A stretch of 64,000 bases of DNA from Dichetophora obliterata (taxonomy: Eukaryota > Arthropoda > Insecta > Diptera > Sciomyzidae), in contig OY986439.1 of NCBI GenBank assembly GCA_963920525.1, positions 48,735,482-48,799,481 on the forward strand, written 5' to 3'. The position numbers and the translations under genes are program-made. Positions 22,135 to 33,200 of the stretch are shown here, one piece after another; position 1 is the stretch's first letter, and each line of letters opens with the position of its first letter. The notes beneath the pieces were generated by a model. It worked only from the letters and a program-made list of their open reading frames with translations, searched no databases and was not told where the DNA came from.

Positions 22135-22564
22135 TAGCCCAAACAGAATAAGCATAGCCAACAAGTAGCGACCTGTCGAAAACGTAGCCAACGAAATATT
22201 GTGCACAGAATAGAATTTGTGTTGATAATGCAGATAGAGCTTTGCGCTTACAATATTTTGTTATTTTTTACTAAATTAATAGATACAGCCTTTTGCATAT
22301 AATAATTTGTTTGTTTTTTACTAATTTGGACAAATATGTTTAAGTCAATTTTAGGTTTTCTAATTTGAACTATGTATTTTGACATTTCGCTACCGTTGGC
22401 TGCGGCAAAAGTTAAAAGTTCGTCAACATTTTTGTGTCTGCTGCGTTCGCTACGTGTTGGTTGTTTTCATTATGTTCATTTCATAGGGTTGCAAGGCAAC
22501 CAACTTCTATGTTGACATTTCTTCTGTTGGCTGTGTGTTGGCTATGCTTATTCTGTTTGGGCTA
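22135..22564. mobile_element. 430-bp MITE with perfect TIRs and TTA duplication
   Basis: Both ends read TAGCCCAAACAGAATAAGC and continue as exact inverted repeats for about 29 bases. TTA lies at 22132-22134 and 22565-22567. Perfect termini indicate a recent insertion. PIF/Harbinger-type by duplication. No coding capacity. Confidence 0.88.
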
Positions 22565-22665
22565 TTAATATAATAGCGATAACAAATTTCCTCAAAGGAA
22601 CGGCAATAAAAACGACTCAGAGAGAGCACTACCGTCGCAGTCAACATTAAATGCAAACAAACGAT

Positions 22666-23443
22666 CATGATACAATAACTATTAGGTGTCATGAGAAAGT
22701 GTGAGACGTTCACAACTGTTGTGAACTATTATGGTAGCGATACCTTAGTAAACGATGTTTTTCTCTGAATGTGTTTTGCTCTAAACGTCACAATAATTGT
22801 AAATTATTTTATTTAATTATTATTAGGGCTATTCCCGATTACGGGCAAATAGCGTGGCATCGTGGCATTTGCAAAATATGATGGCAAATATTTCCAACAC
22901 AACAACAAAATGTACAGATTTGCATTTGCCCGACTGTGTCAAATTTGCAACACTAAAATCGCATTGCATACAGTCGAGCATGGGCAAAACTTATTTGCCA
23001 ATCAATCAGCTGTCACATTTTAACCAAACGCCGCTAATAAAACAAAATTAACAGACTCTGATATGGAACTCACTTTGATAAATAATACACTTTGATAAAT
23101 AATAATGAAAAACACCACAAATACTGTTCGTGTTGATTTTTTTTTCCTCCAAAACAGCTGTGAGTTTTGTTTGCAACAGTGTTCTAAAAAGTGTGCTCAC
23201 TTTTGATGGCAAATATTTGGTAGGGCATACATTTGCAAAGCTATTTGCCCGTAACTGGGAATAGCCCTATTATGTATAATGCAATTATATAAATAATTTA
23301 AGTGGAAATGTTGGCTCCGCTGAATACGGACAATGTGTGTAACACACGCTGTTTATTTTATTTTCTTTTGTTTAACATGCGATGGTCGCAACTCGTGAGA
23401 AAATAGGTAGCTCTCAAGGCTACCTAATAGTGATTGTATCATG
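22666..23443. mobile_element. TIR element enclosing the 22825-23268 MITE
   Basis: CATGATACAATAACTATTAG (22666-22685) is mirrored at 23422-23443 with one mismatch. A direct repeat ATGCAAACAA occurs at 22651-22660 and 23441-23450 and could be the duplication, though it overlaps the right repeat. A small hairpin (GGTAGC...GCTACC) lies near the right end. Confidence 0.5.
22825..23268. mobile_element. 444-bp MITE with ATT duplication
   Basis: Left end AGGGCTATTCCCGATTACGG, right end on the other strand AGGGCTATTCCCAGTTACGG, continuing through GCAAATAGC. ATT flanks both sides (22822-22824, 23269-23271). Terminus and duplication match those of the larger element at 52627-54464. TGGCAAATATTT words recur inside. 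Confidence 0.8.
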
Positions 23444-25319
23444 CAAACAATTAATTCAAAAAATGAAATGACAGCTCATAAAAATATACAGGTGCGGAGC
23501 CTGTGTTTTAAATTTTTTAAAGGTTATATCACAATTTTATATGGATACTAAAAGTAATCCTATTTGCTATAGGATTATTATTTTTGTTTTTGCTTTGCAT
23601 GTAAAAAAATAATCTGGATTATTTTGAAGCGAATTGAACGCAACTACTGTTGAAGAAAATTTATTGAAAAAAGGAAAAGTTGTATTCAGGGGGAGGTTCT
23701 AGTAGGATCTAGTAGAAACGTAACGTAATTTCAGGATTTTTTTTTGAGCGAACGTAAATCTTTTTTGAAAAAATCTTTTGTGGCATTTATAAGTGCATAT
23801 TTTAAGAACAATATACAATTTTTTCGATGAAAAATAATTTAAAATGGCGGCTGAAAGTCGCGCTGATCATCTGAAGTCATCTGAAACGAAAAAACCAAAA
23901 AAAATATCAACCTAGATGAAATTTGGGGGCCTTGTAGATTTCCAATTTTAATAAAACCCTTTTTTCCTCCTTTTTCTTTTGCTTTAACGTTAAAAAATAA
24001 TGATAATATATATTTTTGGAAAAAACGCTTCTTGAGGCCGCCAAAATGGAATAAGCTTTAATTTGAGCCGTCAAACTTCGAAATCGGTCAAGTCGTTGAA
24101 GCGGAATCGTGTACAGCGCGGAAAAAAAGATGTTTCGAGAAAAACATTTATACCTGTTTTTCGGTCGACGCACTCTCTCTCGTCTAATACGCTATGACTC
24201 GTAAAATAAATTAGATAGGGAAATATGCTTTTGTTTACATATTTTCAAGATTCTAAGGATGAAAATAAAGCAAAAAAACAAAAATAAAAATTTTTCACCG
24301 AAATTAAGTTATTGTCTACTTATGCATTTCGTCTTATTTTCGTCTAACATATTTATTTAGTTTTGATATTTTTTACCTAAAGCCTGTACTTTTTCGAAAA
24401 AAATAAGATATTGTTGAAGAAAATCTATTGAGAAATGGAAAAGTTGTGTTTAATTGAATAAAAGCACTTAAATTGAGAGATTGTCTATGTATTTATGCAT
24501 TTCGTTTTATTTTATTGTCAAATAAATAAATAACAAGTAAAAGTTGTTTAAATGTAATGTTTTTAATTATTTTTTTTCTTATCATTATTTACATTGTTTT
24601 TTACATTGTATATGTATTTTTTATTTTTTCGTTATTTTTTCGGTTTTAATATTCTTTTAATGATTTATATTGTTTTTTTATGATTCGAAAGATTTCCGAT
24701 TGTTTTCATGTGTTGAATCGGGACAAGTAGGATATGGAACATCATCAGAATGAGGAACTGGCAATGAAACGGTATAGACAGTGGCGTATATCACTCGTTT
24801 GTGTCTTCCAAAGCCAGAAAAAATAGAAATCGCTTAGGTGACAAACCGGTCGTCTCCATATCATCAGCACACTAAATTTCATGTATTGTTTTTTGCCCCG
24901 AGCTGCATTCAAACAATATTAATTCGCAAAATTTACACAAAATACTTGGCATCCATGGTTCATAAATATTCTCATCCTCAATACCAAAATAATAAAGATA
25001 TGACGTTTGCAGCAAATTCGTAAAATTGAGTCGATTCTTTTCAAAAATAAACTCATTGCACACGTAGCAGAAACTATTTGGATCGTCTGGAATTCTCGCA
25101 GTCTTTTACTCATTTTATTTTGTTTTTTTATTTTAATTTTTATTAGTTTCGTTCTTTCGTTACAAATTATGCGCTTCTTTTGTTTGTCACGTTTTCTGCT
25201 AGAATGTTTTTGCTTCTATTTCTTTAATAAAACTCGCCAGCGTTGCAGACATGGTACAATGAAACCAGGTAGTCTCACGACTTACTGTGCTCTCCTTCTC
25301 ATAGTTGTTAGTGTAGAAA

Positions 25320-25530
25320 TCAGGCGTTTCCGTTCAAACAAATGTATTCCGTTTAGTTTCGACAGTTGCATTCTCAGTTATGAGCCTACCTTGGTTTTAT
25401 TGTACCATGCAAACAAATGTATTCCGTTTCGTTTTTACAGTATCGGCGGTTACAGTCTCAGTCTTTAGCCTGCCTGGTTTTATTGTACCATGCAAACTAA
25501 TGTATTCCGTTTCAGCGGTCGCGCTATAAG
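25320..25530 (+). repeat. Three-copy tandem repeat (about 73-85 bp units)
   Basis: The phrase GCAAACAAATGTATTCCGTT recurs with small changes at about 25336, 25408 and 25493. Each is followed by CAGTCTCAGT-like and GAGCCT...GGTTTTATTGTACC segments. An open frame across it is a by-product of the unit length. It lies in the centre of the composite inverted repeat. Confidence 0.7.
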
Positions 25531-26175
25531 TCGTGAGCCTGATTTAATTGTATTATGTTTGTTTGTATCTTTTGTATTCTTTCTCAAAACACCTGATTTG
25601 TCACTAATGCCTTATGAACAATAAAAATTTAAAAATAAATTCTTTTGTCTACAACAAACCTTACTTGTTATGTATTTATATGACAATAAAATAAGGTTAA
25701 ATGCATAAATAGACAATCACGCAATTTGGGTGCTTTAGTTAAATTAAACACAACTATTCCATTTCTCAATAGATTTTATTCAAAAATATCTTATTTTTTT
25801 CACAAAAGTACAGACTGTAAGTAAAATATATCAAAACTAACAAAATATATTGATTACTTAAAAAATTTTTCATTTGTTCTGTTTTTTTTTTTTTTTTGTA
25901 AATTTTTCTTTAAAGCACGAAAAATCCTCAAAAATTTAATTTATTTCGCCGAAACTAACAGTTGAATCAAAAAATGATGTAGCCATTATTTTCAGGGAAT
26001 TTCATTAGCTTTAACTTGATATATGATTTGTTTGATTATTGTTGTTGGTTCTTGAGTTATATGTTATTAAGTGTAAGCAACTTTTTTTTTTGTAAAAAAC
26101 TACAGTGGGCAATATCTCGAAAATGGAGTGACAAAAAAAAAATAATGACATTTTCGGAAGCAGCGACCCATTTTA

Positions 26176-26859
26176 CGTCATTTATTCATAAACGGTTCTT
26201 CTTCTTGTTCTTGGATCTTCTTCAGAAACGATTAATATGACGCACTAAATATCGGTTAAACAAAAATGAAAATAAAAAGTTATATTTAGTATATCGCAGA
26301 GCTCGTATCTTTGCTTTTATTATTATTACAAAAATCTCCATATTTTGACACACATTCAGGATATTAAAACATTGTTTAACCGTTGAACTTGATTTTGTTT
26401 AACGAAATAAACATATTTTCTGCTCAGAAAAGAAACTTTACAAAGCTAACATTATATTAAAAAAATAAATTCAAGAAAAGTCAATTCACGTCATTGCAAG
26501 GGATTTCCGCTTATTAAATAATAATAAAATTAAGTTGATAAAAAAAGGCATAAATCCTAACACGTTTCTCAAGTCACAAGCCGATAAGCTTTAAAAATTA
26601 TTGATAAAAATAACTCAAATTTACACATTACAATGATTTATTTGGCCATGTTAGTGGCCGTTTTTTGTGTTTTTTTATCTACGAAATAATTAAGAACTAT
26701 ATGTATATACATTTTTTATATGACATTATCTTGGCAAATCTATAAGATTATTTGGATTTTTTTCAATAAACGATTTATATCTCTTGCCGTTATATATTTT
26801 CTTTTCAAATTTTTACGAAATTGTTCCGATTAGACAGTTCCACGGCCTTTCCCACCCTT
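26176..26859. other. Upstream region of the NRF-like gene
   Basis: AT-rich DNA with no gene recognised. It is the 5' flank of the promoter at 26860-26901, so distal control sites of the gene may lie here, but none can be identified by eye. Confidence 0.4.
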
Positions 26860-26901
26860 GACAGTGGCTATAAAAGCCACTGTCTGATATTGAGTCCATT
26901 T
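26860..26901 (+). promoter_or_regulatory. Core promoter of the NRF-like gene: TATA box in a perfect palindrome, plus initiator
   Basis: TATAAAA at 26869-26875 is preceded by GACAGTGGC (26860-26868) and followed by GCCACTGTC (26876-26884), a perfect 9-bp inverted repeat with the TATA box as its loop. An insect initiator-like CCATTT places the start at about 26898, 29 bases after the first T of TATA. A 5' UTR of about 72 bases leads to the ATG at 26970. Confidence 0.7.
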
Positions 26902-26969
26902 AGTTCGTAGCAATTGGACGTGCTTCGTGGATTTAGTTCTTTCAAAGTAGCGAGTGAAAATTCGTAAAA

Positions 26970-27264
26970 ATGGCGCGATACTTCTTTGTCGGTGTGTCGT
27001 TGGCATTGTTGTTGGCCTGCGTCCTTGTGAGCGGCACCTTTGCCTATTCTCTGGTTGAGGAGTATTCAAATAATACAAATACACAACTCGGAAGCTCTCC
27101 TTTGAAGAGCGATTTGGCTTTTCAATTTTACAAGCATGCTGCCGAAGTGATAGAAAACCAAAGTACAAATGGAGCATCTCGTTATTATAACGATGATCTG
27201 TGTGATTCACATTTAACTGAAATATATAAGGGCATCAAAAACTACGAGGAATGGGCGTTGCAAT
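26970..27264 (+). CDS. NRF-like gene, exon 1 (signal peptide and start of NRF domain)
   Basis: Starts in a good context (CGTAAAAATGG). Residues 1-26 form a basic start and hydrophobic core typical of a secretory signal. A first conserved Cys (DDLCDSHL) and EEWAL come near the end. Donor GTAAGG at 27265 leaves phase 1; the join gives LQYPDTWG. Confidence 0.9.
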
Positions 27265-30200
27265 GTAAGGATTAGTTGAAATTTCGCAAGTGTTTTAAAA
27301 TAGCCAAAGTGCTTATAAGTGCTTATCGGTGTTGAGATATCAAGTGTCAGTTACATTGAAATATATAAAAGTGAGCCCAGAAAATAACAACTTGTAAGGA
27401 TGTTTTAGAAAAAGTTAAAGAATATCAATAAATTGAGGATATGTATTTTGTAAATATAAAAGTTATTCTCATGCTCCAAATATAAAAGTAAAACATGTGC
27501 CACAATAAATTTCTTAAATCAAATAAATCTAATAATGGTGTAAATTAGACAAAACCTCTTTGAAAATATTTGACTTCTCAAACCTCTCGATGTAGTAACT
27601 CCTCAATAAATTCAACAACAACAACTCTGTATAGAGTCAATCACTTAGCTGACTAGACAGTCTGTTTCGGAAATCGCTAAATTTTCTTCTTCAGTAGTCT
27701 TTGAGTGATTAAGCTGTGATCAACTCACTGTTTAAATAACTTACTTGATCTAAAGCTCGCAATTTAATTCATGTAATAAAATTAATAAATTTTTTTTGTT
27801 TTTAGTTTACATTTGGTTTATTGATTCCTTGCTGACTTCAATACAGAATGAATTATTACACTAAAGAATAGCGAAATTTACTAATTGTATGAAAAAATTA
27901 TTAATTTTGATTGCTACAAAATTATAGCAATAGATAAAATAAAACAAAAATAAAGCAAATTGAAGTCAGAAAAAAAAATTATAAACATAATAATGATTGA
28001 TGCATTGGGTGCAAAAAGGGCGTGTGAGACAAAACTGTGTTTCGAGAAAAACGAGTCTATTTTTTTGCTGATTTTTTTTTTAATAAATTCTGATGCTTAT
28101 TTCAGTGAGTGATCGAAATTATTAATTATATTTTTAAAGATATATCTGTAGTCACAAGGAATAACGACTAAACTCAAAGTATCGTAAAAAACGTTATTTT
28201 AATTGCACGAACTGTGACCCATTTTTTTAAATATCTGAACCGTTACTAACAAAATATGTGCAGACATAAATGATGATCAATTGTAGGCATACAATTTATA
28301 TCTGCATACTTCCAAAATTTGGCAATAAAGTAAATTCCATATCGCTTTTTTACGATATTTTGAGTTTAGTCATTATTCCTTGTGACCACAGATATATTTA
28401 ATTTAGTTATTTTAAAAAGTCATGTCCGCAAGCGCGTATCCACGCTGGGGCGCTTGCCCCCCCCAAAGCTTCTTGAAAATGCTTTTTATATTCCCTGATA
28501 ATGTGAATATGGATTTAAAGAGTTGATTTTCAACAACAACTTTGGATTCATATTAATTTTTATTACTGTATTCTTATTCTGTTACTTGGAAAACATTACA
28601 TTATCTACACAGGATGTAAGAAAATTATATAACAGATATGGGCAATTCCACCAAAAAATGAAAACTTGCTAATGCTATCTAAGATATTATTTTATTTTTA
28701 TTACATTAAATAATTTCTACATAATTTCATTAACCATCATGATCAAATCATCCGCACGGTTTCACAAATGTAGTTTTTATTTTTCGTAAATGTTTAGTAA
28801 ATGTTTCGTAAAGTTTTTGTTTTAGTAAAAATGGAAGGCATTAGCTAAAGATATTGAAAAAATGGTCAAGGCAAGGAAAGTAAAATATATTAAATTTGTA
28901 TTTTAATTGCTAAATTACACAATAACTTAACTACCTAATTACTTAATTACCCAATTCAACAGCAATGGAAAAATATGTCGCGTGATAAATGTCGCATGCT
29001 AAATTAAACTAATGCTTAAAACAATGAAACTAATACAAGTATTTCAGCATGACAACTATCATTAAGAAGCCACATTTTAGTTTAAAATAAGTCGTATTCA
29101 AATTTTTTGTTCCGTTTCGCAGATTTCTGCATTTTTCTAGATGCAGTCGAAAACGAGTTTAATTTTTTGTAGCGTGCTACATCCCATGTTTATTGCTTAT
29201 ATATTGGAAACATAAAATCTACAGAAACTTACCTTTTGTACTGACCATAATGCTACTAAACTGCTATCGAAAATAAAAAGAAATAAAAAATTGTCGATTT
29301 GAAACTATCGAATAATTTGAATATTTTTATTCGATAGTTCTTATCACTATTTGAAACATATTCTAGGTCAACATAAGAAAGATTAAACCGACTTGCTTTA
29401 TAAAATATTCATTATTACATTTATAGTGACTGTGGCTCAAGTCGTCGATAGATATGGCAAAACACGGAAGCACAAATTAGATTTCATGTCGTGATTAGAT
29501 TTTTCAACAGGGCTCGGAAATTTTGTACTTACAGCCGTATTTTGGCAAATTAACAAATTGTTAACCAGTATTTTCAATATTTCAAACCTTGAAACCCACC
29601 AGGTTTGTTGTAATTTTTTTATTTCAAAACAAAATTTGCAGCTCAAACATAATAAATTTTGTCAACTGCTTTTCAGTTATTGACAATTTCATTCAAAAAT
29701 TTTATTTTTTGTGCTTCAAATTTTGTTTTGAAAACAACAAACATATAGAAACATAAAAAATACTGGTTAACAATTGTTAATTTGCCAGAATAGGGCTGTA
29801 AATTTAAATTAAAAATTTTAGACAACAATTTTTTTATGTTTCATACATATGAACTTTGTATTTGAGTCACTGAAGACTGGATAACAGGTCTTTTATATGA
29901 GTTAATCGAAAAATTTCCTTTTTTTAAAAATCGCCATATTTGTGTTATTCAAGAAACCAATGTTTATATTTTGCCAAATTTAAATTAGAATTTGAATTAG
30001 CTTGCAATTTTAAGTGTATTGTATTTTTATACACAGAAATATCTTTTTTAATTAAATTTTTTTCATACGATTTTGATAAAATTTGATATGCATGCAGATC
30101 TTTGATAAAACAGCAAGTTTTGTTCAAGTCAATTGTGATATTGGAGTTATTATCGATACTGTTTAAAAAATATTATGCAGCTCTCTTTGAGCCCTATATT

Positions 30201-33200
30201 AGTCATAAGCAGAGCTGGTCAAAAAGTACTCATTTCATTTTTTAGTTCAATTCCAATTCCTTGGAATTAGGAATTGGTAATTGGTCCTCTCAATTCCTCA
30301 TGAATGTAATTGGAAAAAATGGTCAATTCCATTACAGGAATTTTAGTTGGTAATTGAACAACTCAATTCCTCAGAAATGGAATTGAAAACAAAATTATCA
30401 ATTCCATTAAAGTAATTGTAATTGGTAATGGAACACCTCAATTCCTTGGAATGGAATTGGAAAAAATTGTGAATTCCATTACAGGAATTGTAACTGATAA
30501 TTGAACACTTCAATTCCTCATATATCGAATTGGAAAAATTGGTCAATTCTATTACAGGAATTGTAATTTGAAGTTGAAATTTTTATTACTGTTTCATTAA
30601 CTCAAAACTACTTCATTATGTATTAGAAAACTTTATTTGACTCCGGTCGATTAATGAAATTGTTACAAATAAATGAATTATCGAAGATACCAATTTTTTA
30701 ATTTAATACCACATTTTGAGTTAGAACAAAATATATAGCTGTTACGCTACCTGGTTCAATCCCGCCGACTTTTTGCAAGGTGCTTGGTACACAACTTCCA
30801 CACCCTTGTACAAAAGTTCATTAATCTACTAACAAAGCGATGTTTTCCAATTCTATTCCTAAGGAATTGAGGCGTTCAATTACCAATTATAATTCGTGTA
30901 ATGGAATATACAATTTTTTAATTCCACTCCTGAGGAATTAAAATGGTCAATTACCCATTACAATTCCTGTAATGGAATTGACAATTTTTCCCGATTCTAT
31001 TCCGAGGAATTGAGGTGTTTAACTACCAATTACAATTCCTGTAATGGAATTGACGATTTTTCCAATTCTATTCCTGAGGAATTGAGATGTCCAATTACCA
31101 ATTACAAGTCCTGTAACGTAATTGAGAAGTTTTTCCAATTACTTTCCTTGGAATCAGGAATTGGAATTGAGATGGAATTAAGTTAAAAAGGAATCATTAC
31201 AACCCAGCTCTGTAGCTCGTTCCTGTAACAAAATCCGCAAGTTACCGATTTGTGTGACGTTATCGATCCCTAGTTACCGATTTCCTGATAACTAATGTTT
31301 CTGTACGTTTAAATCGGTAAAAACTGAGACCGTGATGAAAAAGAACACATATCGAGAAATAAAGTTGCGAAATTGAGTCAAATGACAAGCAGCTGTTGAC
31401 TCGAATATATTATTTTAGTTGCGCCAAAACTTTCTAATAAATAGGTGCTTGTCTTGTTAGTAAAAAGTGAATATTTGCAGGTTAAGAAAATTAATTATGT
31501 TATAGTGATGTGTATTGATGGTTGCTGAAATAATTAACGATTGTGAATGTAAATAATTTAACACTAAGTGCTGTGCTGCAAAAACTTAGCGAATATATGC
31601 AACCGGGTACTTTTTCATAGCTCAAACATATACTGTTTTGCTGAAATGTTTAACTTTTATGTAAAAAGGCATTATTTATAAATTGCATTAACTTTAAAAC
31701 TAAAACTTTTTTAAGAATAACAAAATATTTCAATCATAAAAACATTCTACTTTTCTACGAACGAATCGAACAGAAATCGATTCAGATACGCATAGAAACA
31801 TTGCAGGTGAAAGTGACATCAGAGTGACGTCAAATCGGTAATATGAGTCGGTAACTACGATCGCTACGAGTTACAGGAACGAACTACTGGTCACAAGTAG
31901 GGCTAAATCTTATGCAATTGTATATTTTTACTGAGCATCTTAAAATGGAAATTGTAAAGTTAATTTTACGAATCATGAAATTTCCTTTAAAATGGCATTC
32001 AATTGTTAAAATATTTTTGCATATTTTGCAATAAATGCATGGTTTTGCATATTTTTTAAAAAAAAAACACCTGTTTTTGTATATTTACTGTGCATATTTT
32101 TGTATATTTTATAATAAATGCATATGGTTTTTGCATTTTTTTGTTTGATTTAATTAGCTACCATTTCAATTTAGTGCGACATATTTTGGGAAAAGATAAC
32201 TCCTTTTATTATTACTTTTATAAGTACTTCATATTTTTTTGTTTATTTTAGATAAATTAATTTTATATGTATTTTACGATGAATAGTTTTTTTTTTTTTT
32301 TAAATTACATGCAATAGTTATTTTTGAACCGATAATAAAATATTACAAAAATATGACGAATAGCGAAAAAATAAGAAGCAACTACAACAGACGGGAATTC
32401 TTAATAGAGTTATAGGCTTGATCTAAAATACTTACTGTTTTAATGTCGTATGATAAAATGGCCGATGAGAAACTTTTGCGAGTTTGTTCAAGCAAGTGTC
32501 ATTTCATATACATAAGACTTAAACAGTGGCTTTGTCACAGCTTAATCATTGAATACTACTGAAGATGGGGGAATCCAAAAATCGTTTCTTTCAGTTATGA
32601 CGATATATTTTCTATATATATAAAACAAAGTCGTGAAATGTGTTTGAAATTCCATAACTTATTTTTTATTATAAGGATAAGGTTTGTAAAAGACAAAATT
32701 TTGCCACACCCCCTTAACCGCCCACAAATCAATAAAAACTATTTATTTGAGACAGTTTTGGTCGAATAAGACTAAATTTTTTGTAATTTATTGTCGAATT
32801 CCACGCCCTCTTTTACCGCCCACAAATGAATTAAAATGCTATATTTTAGACGATTTTGGTTGTATAAGATTAAGATTTGGCAATTTAGTTTATATAGCTA
32901 CGTTCGGCAACTATACTAAAAATGGTGTAAATATAAAATGTTTTTCTCTGATTAGCATGAAAATTCGTATATGGCTCTAAGGCGGTGGAAGGACAACGTC
33001 TGCCGGGAAATATCTTTATACATAAAATTCTTCTGTACATAGATTTGTCACTGAACTTCTCCCAAACAGCTGGACCGATTTTAATGAAATTTTGTGTGTG
33101 TTTGCGGCTGGGTCTGTAGACGATTTAAATCTAAAGTCTGAGCCGGGAGGTTGCGCTGTTGTTGCTTTGGCAGTATTTAAAGGGGTATTTGAGAGTATTA

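Larger units (their letters stand above)
21720..26175. mobile_element. Composite inverted repeat (4.4 kb) with nested insertions
   Basis: The left arm (21720-22112) and right arm (about 25790-26175) are inverted copies; the tip region reads CCGAAAATGTCATTATTTTT on each. A further arm segment at 24358-24540 pairs with 25660-25840. The left arm is broken by a block of 2.2 kb that holds the MITEs at 22135-22564 and 22666-23443. Between the inner arms lie 1.1 kb without a recognised protein. No transposase found; foldback or long-TIR element of unknown superfamily. Confidence 0.6.

Noticed and set aside
25007..25468. 153-codon hydrophobic membrane-protein-like frame
   Set aside because: AT-rich composition gives Phe/Leu/Ile-rich frames by chance, and the end of the frame is a tandem repeat.
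26830..27210. 126-codon antisense frame over exon 1 of the NRF-like gene
   Set aside because: It mirrors a well-supported coding exon and promoter and has no recognisable domain.
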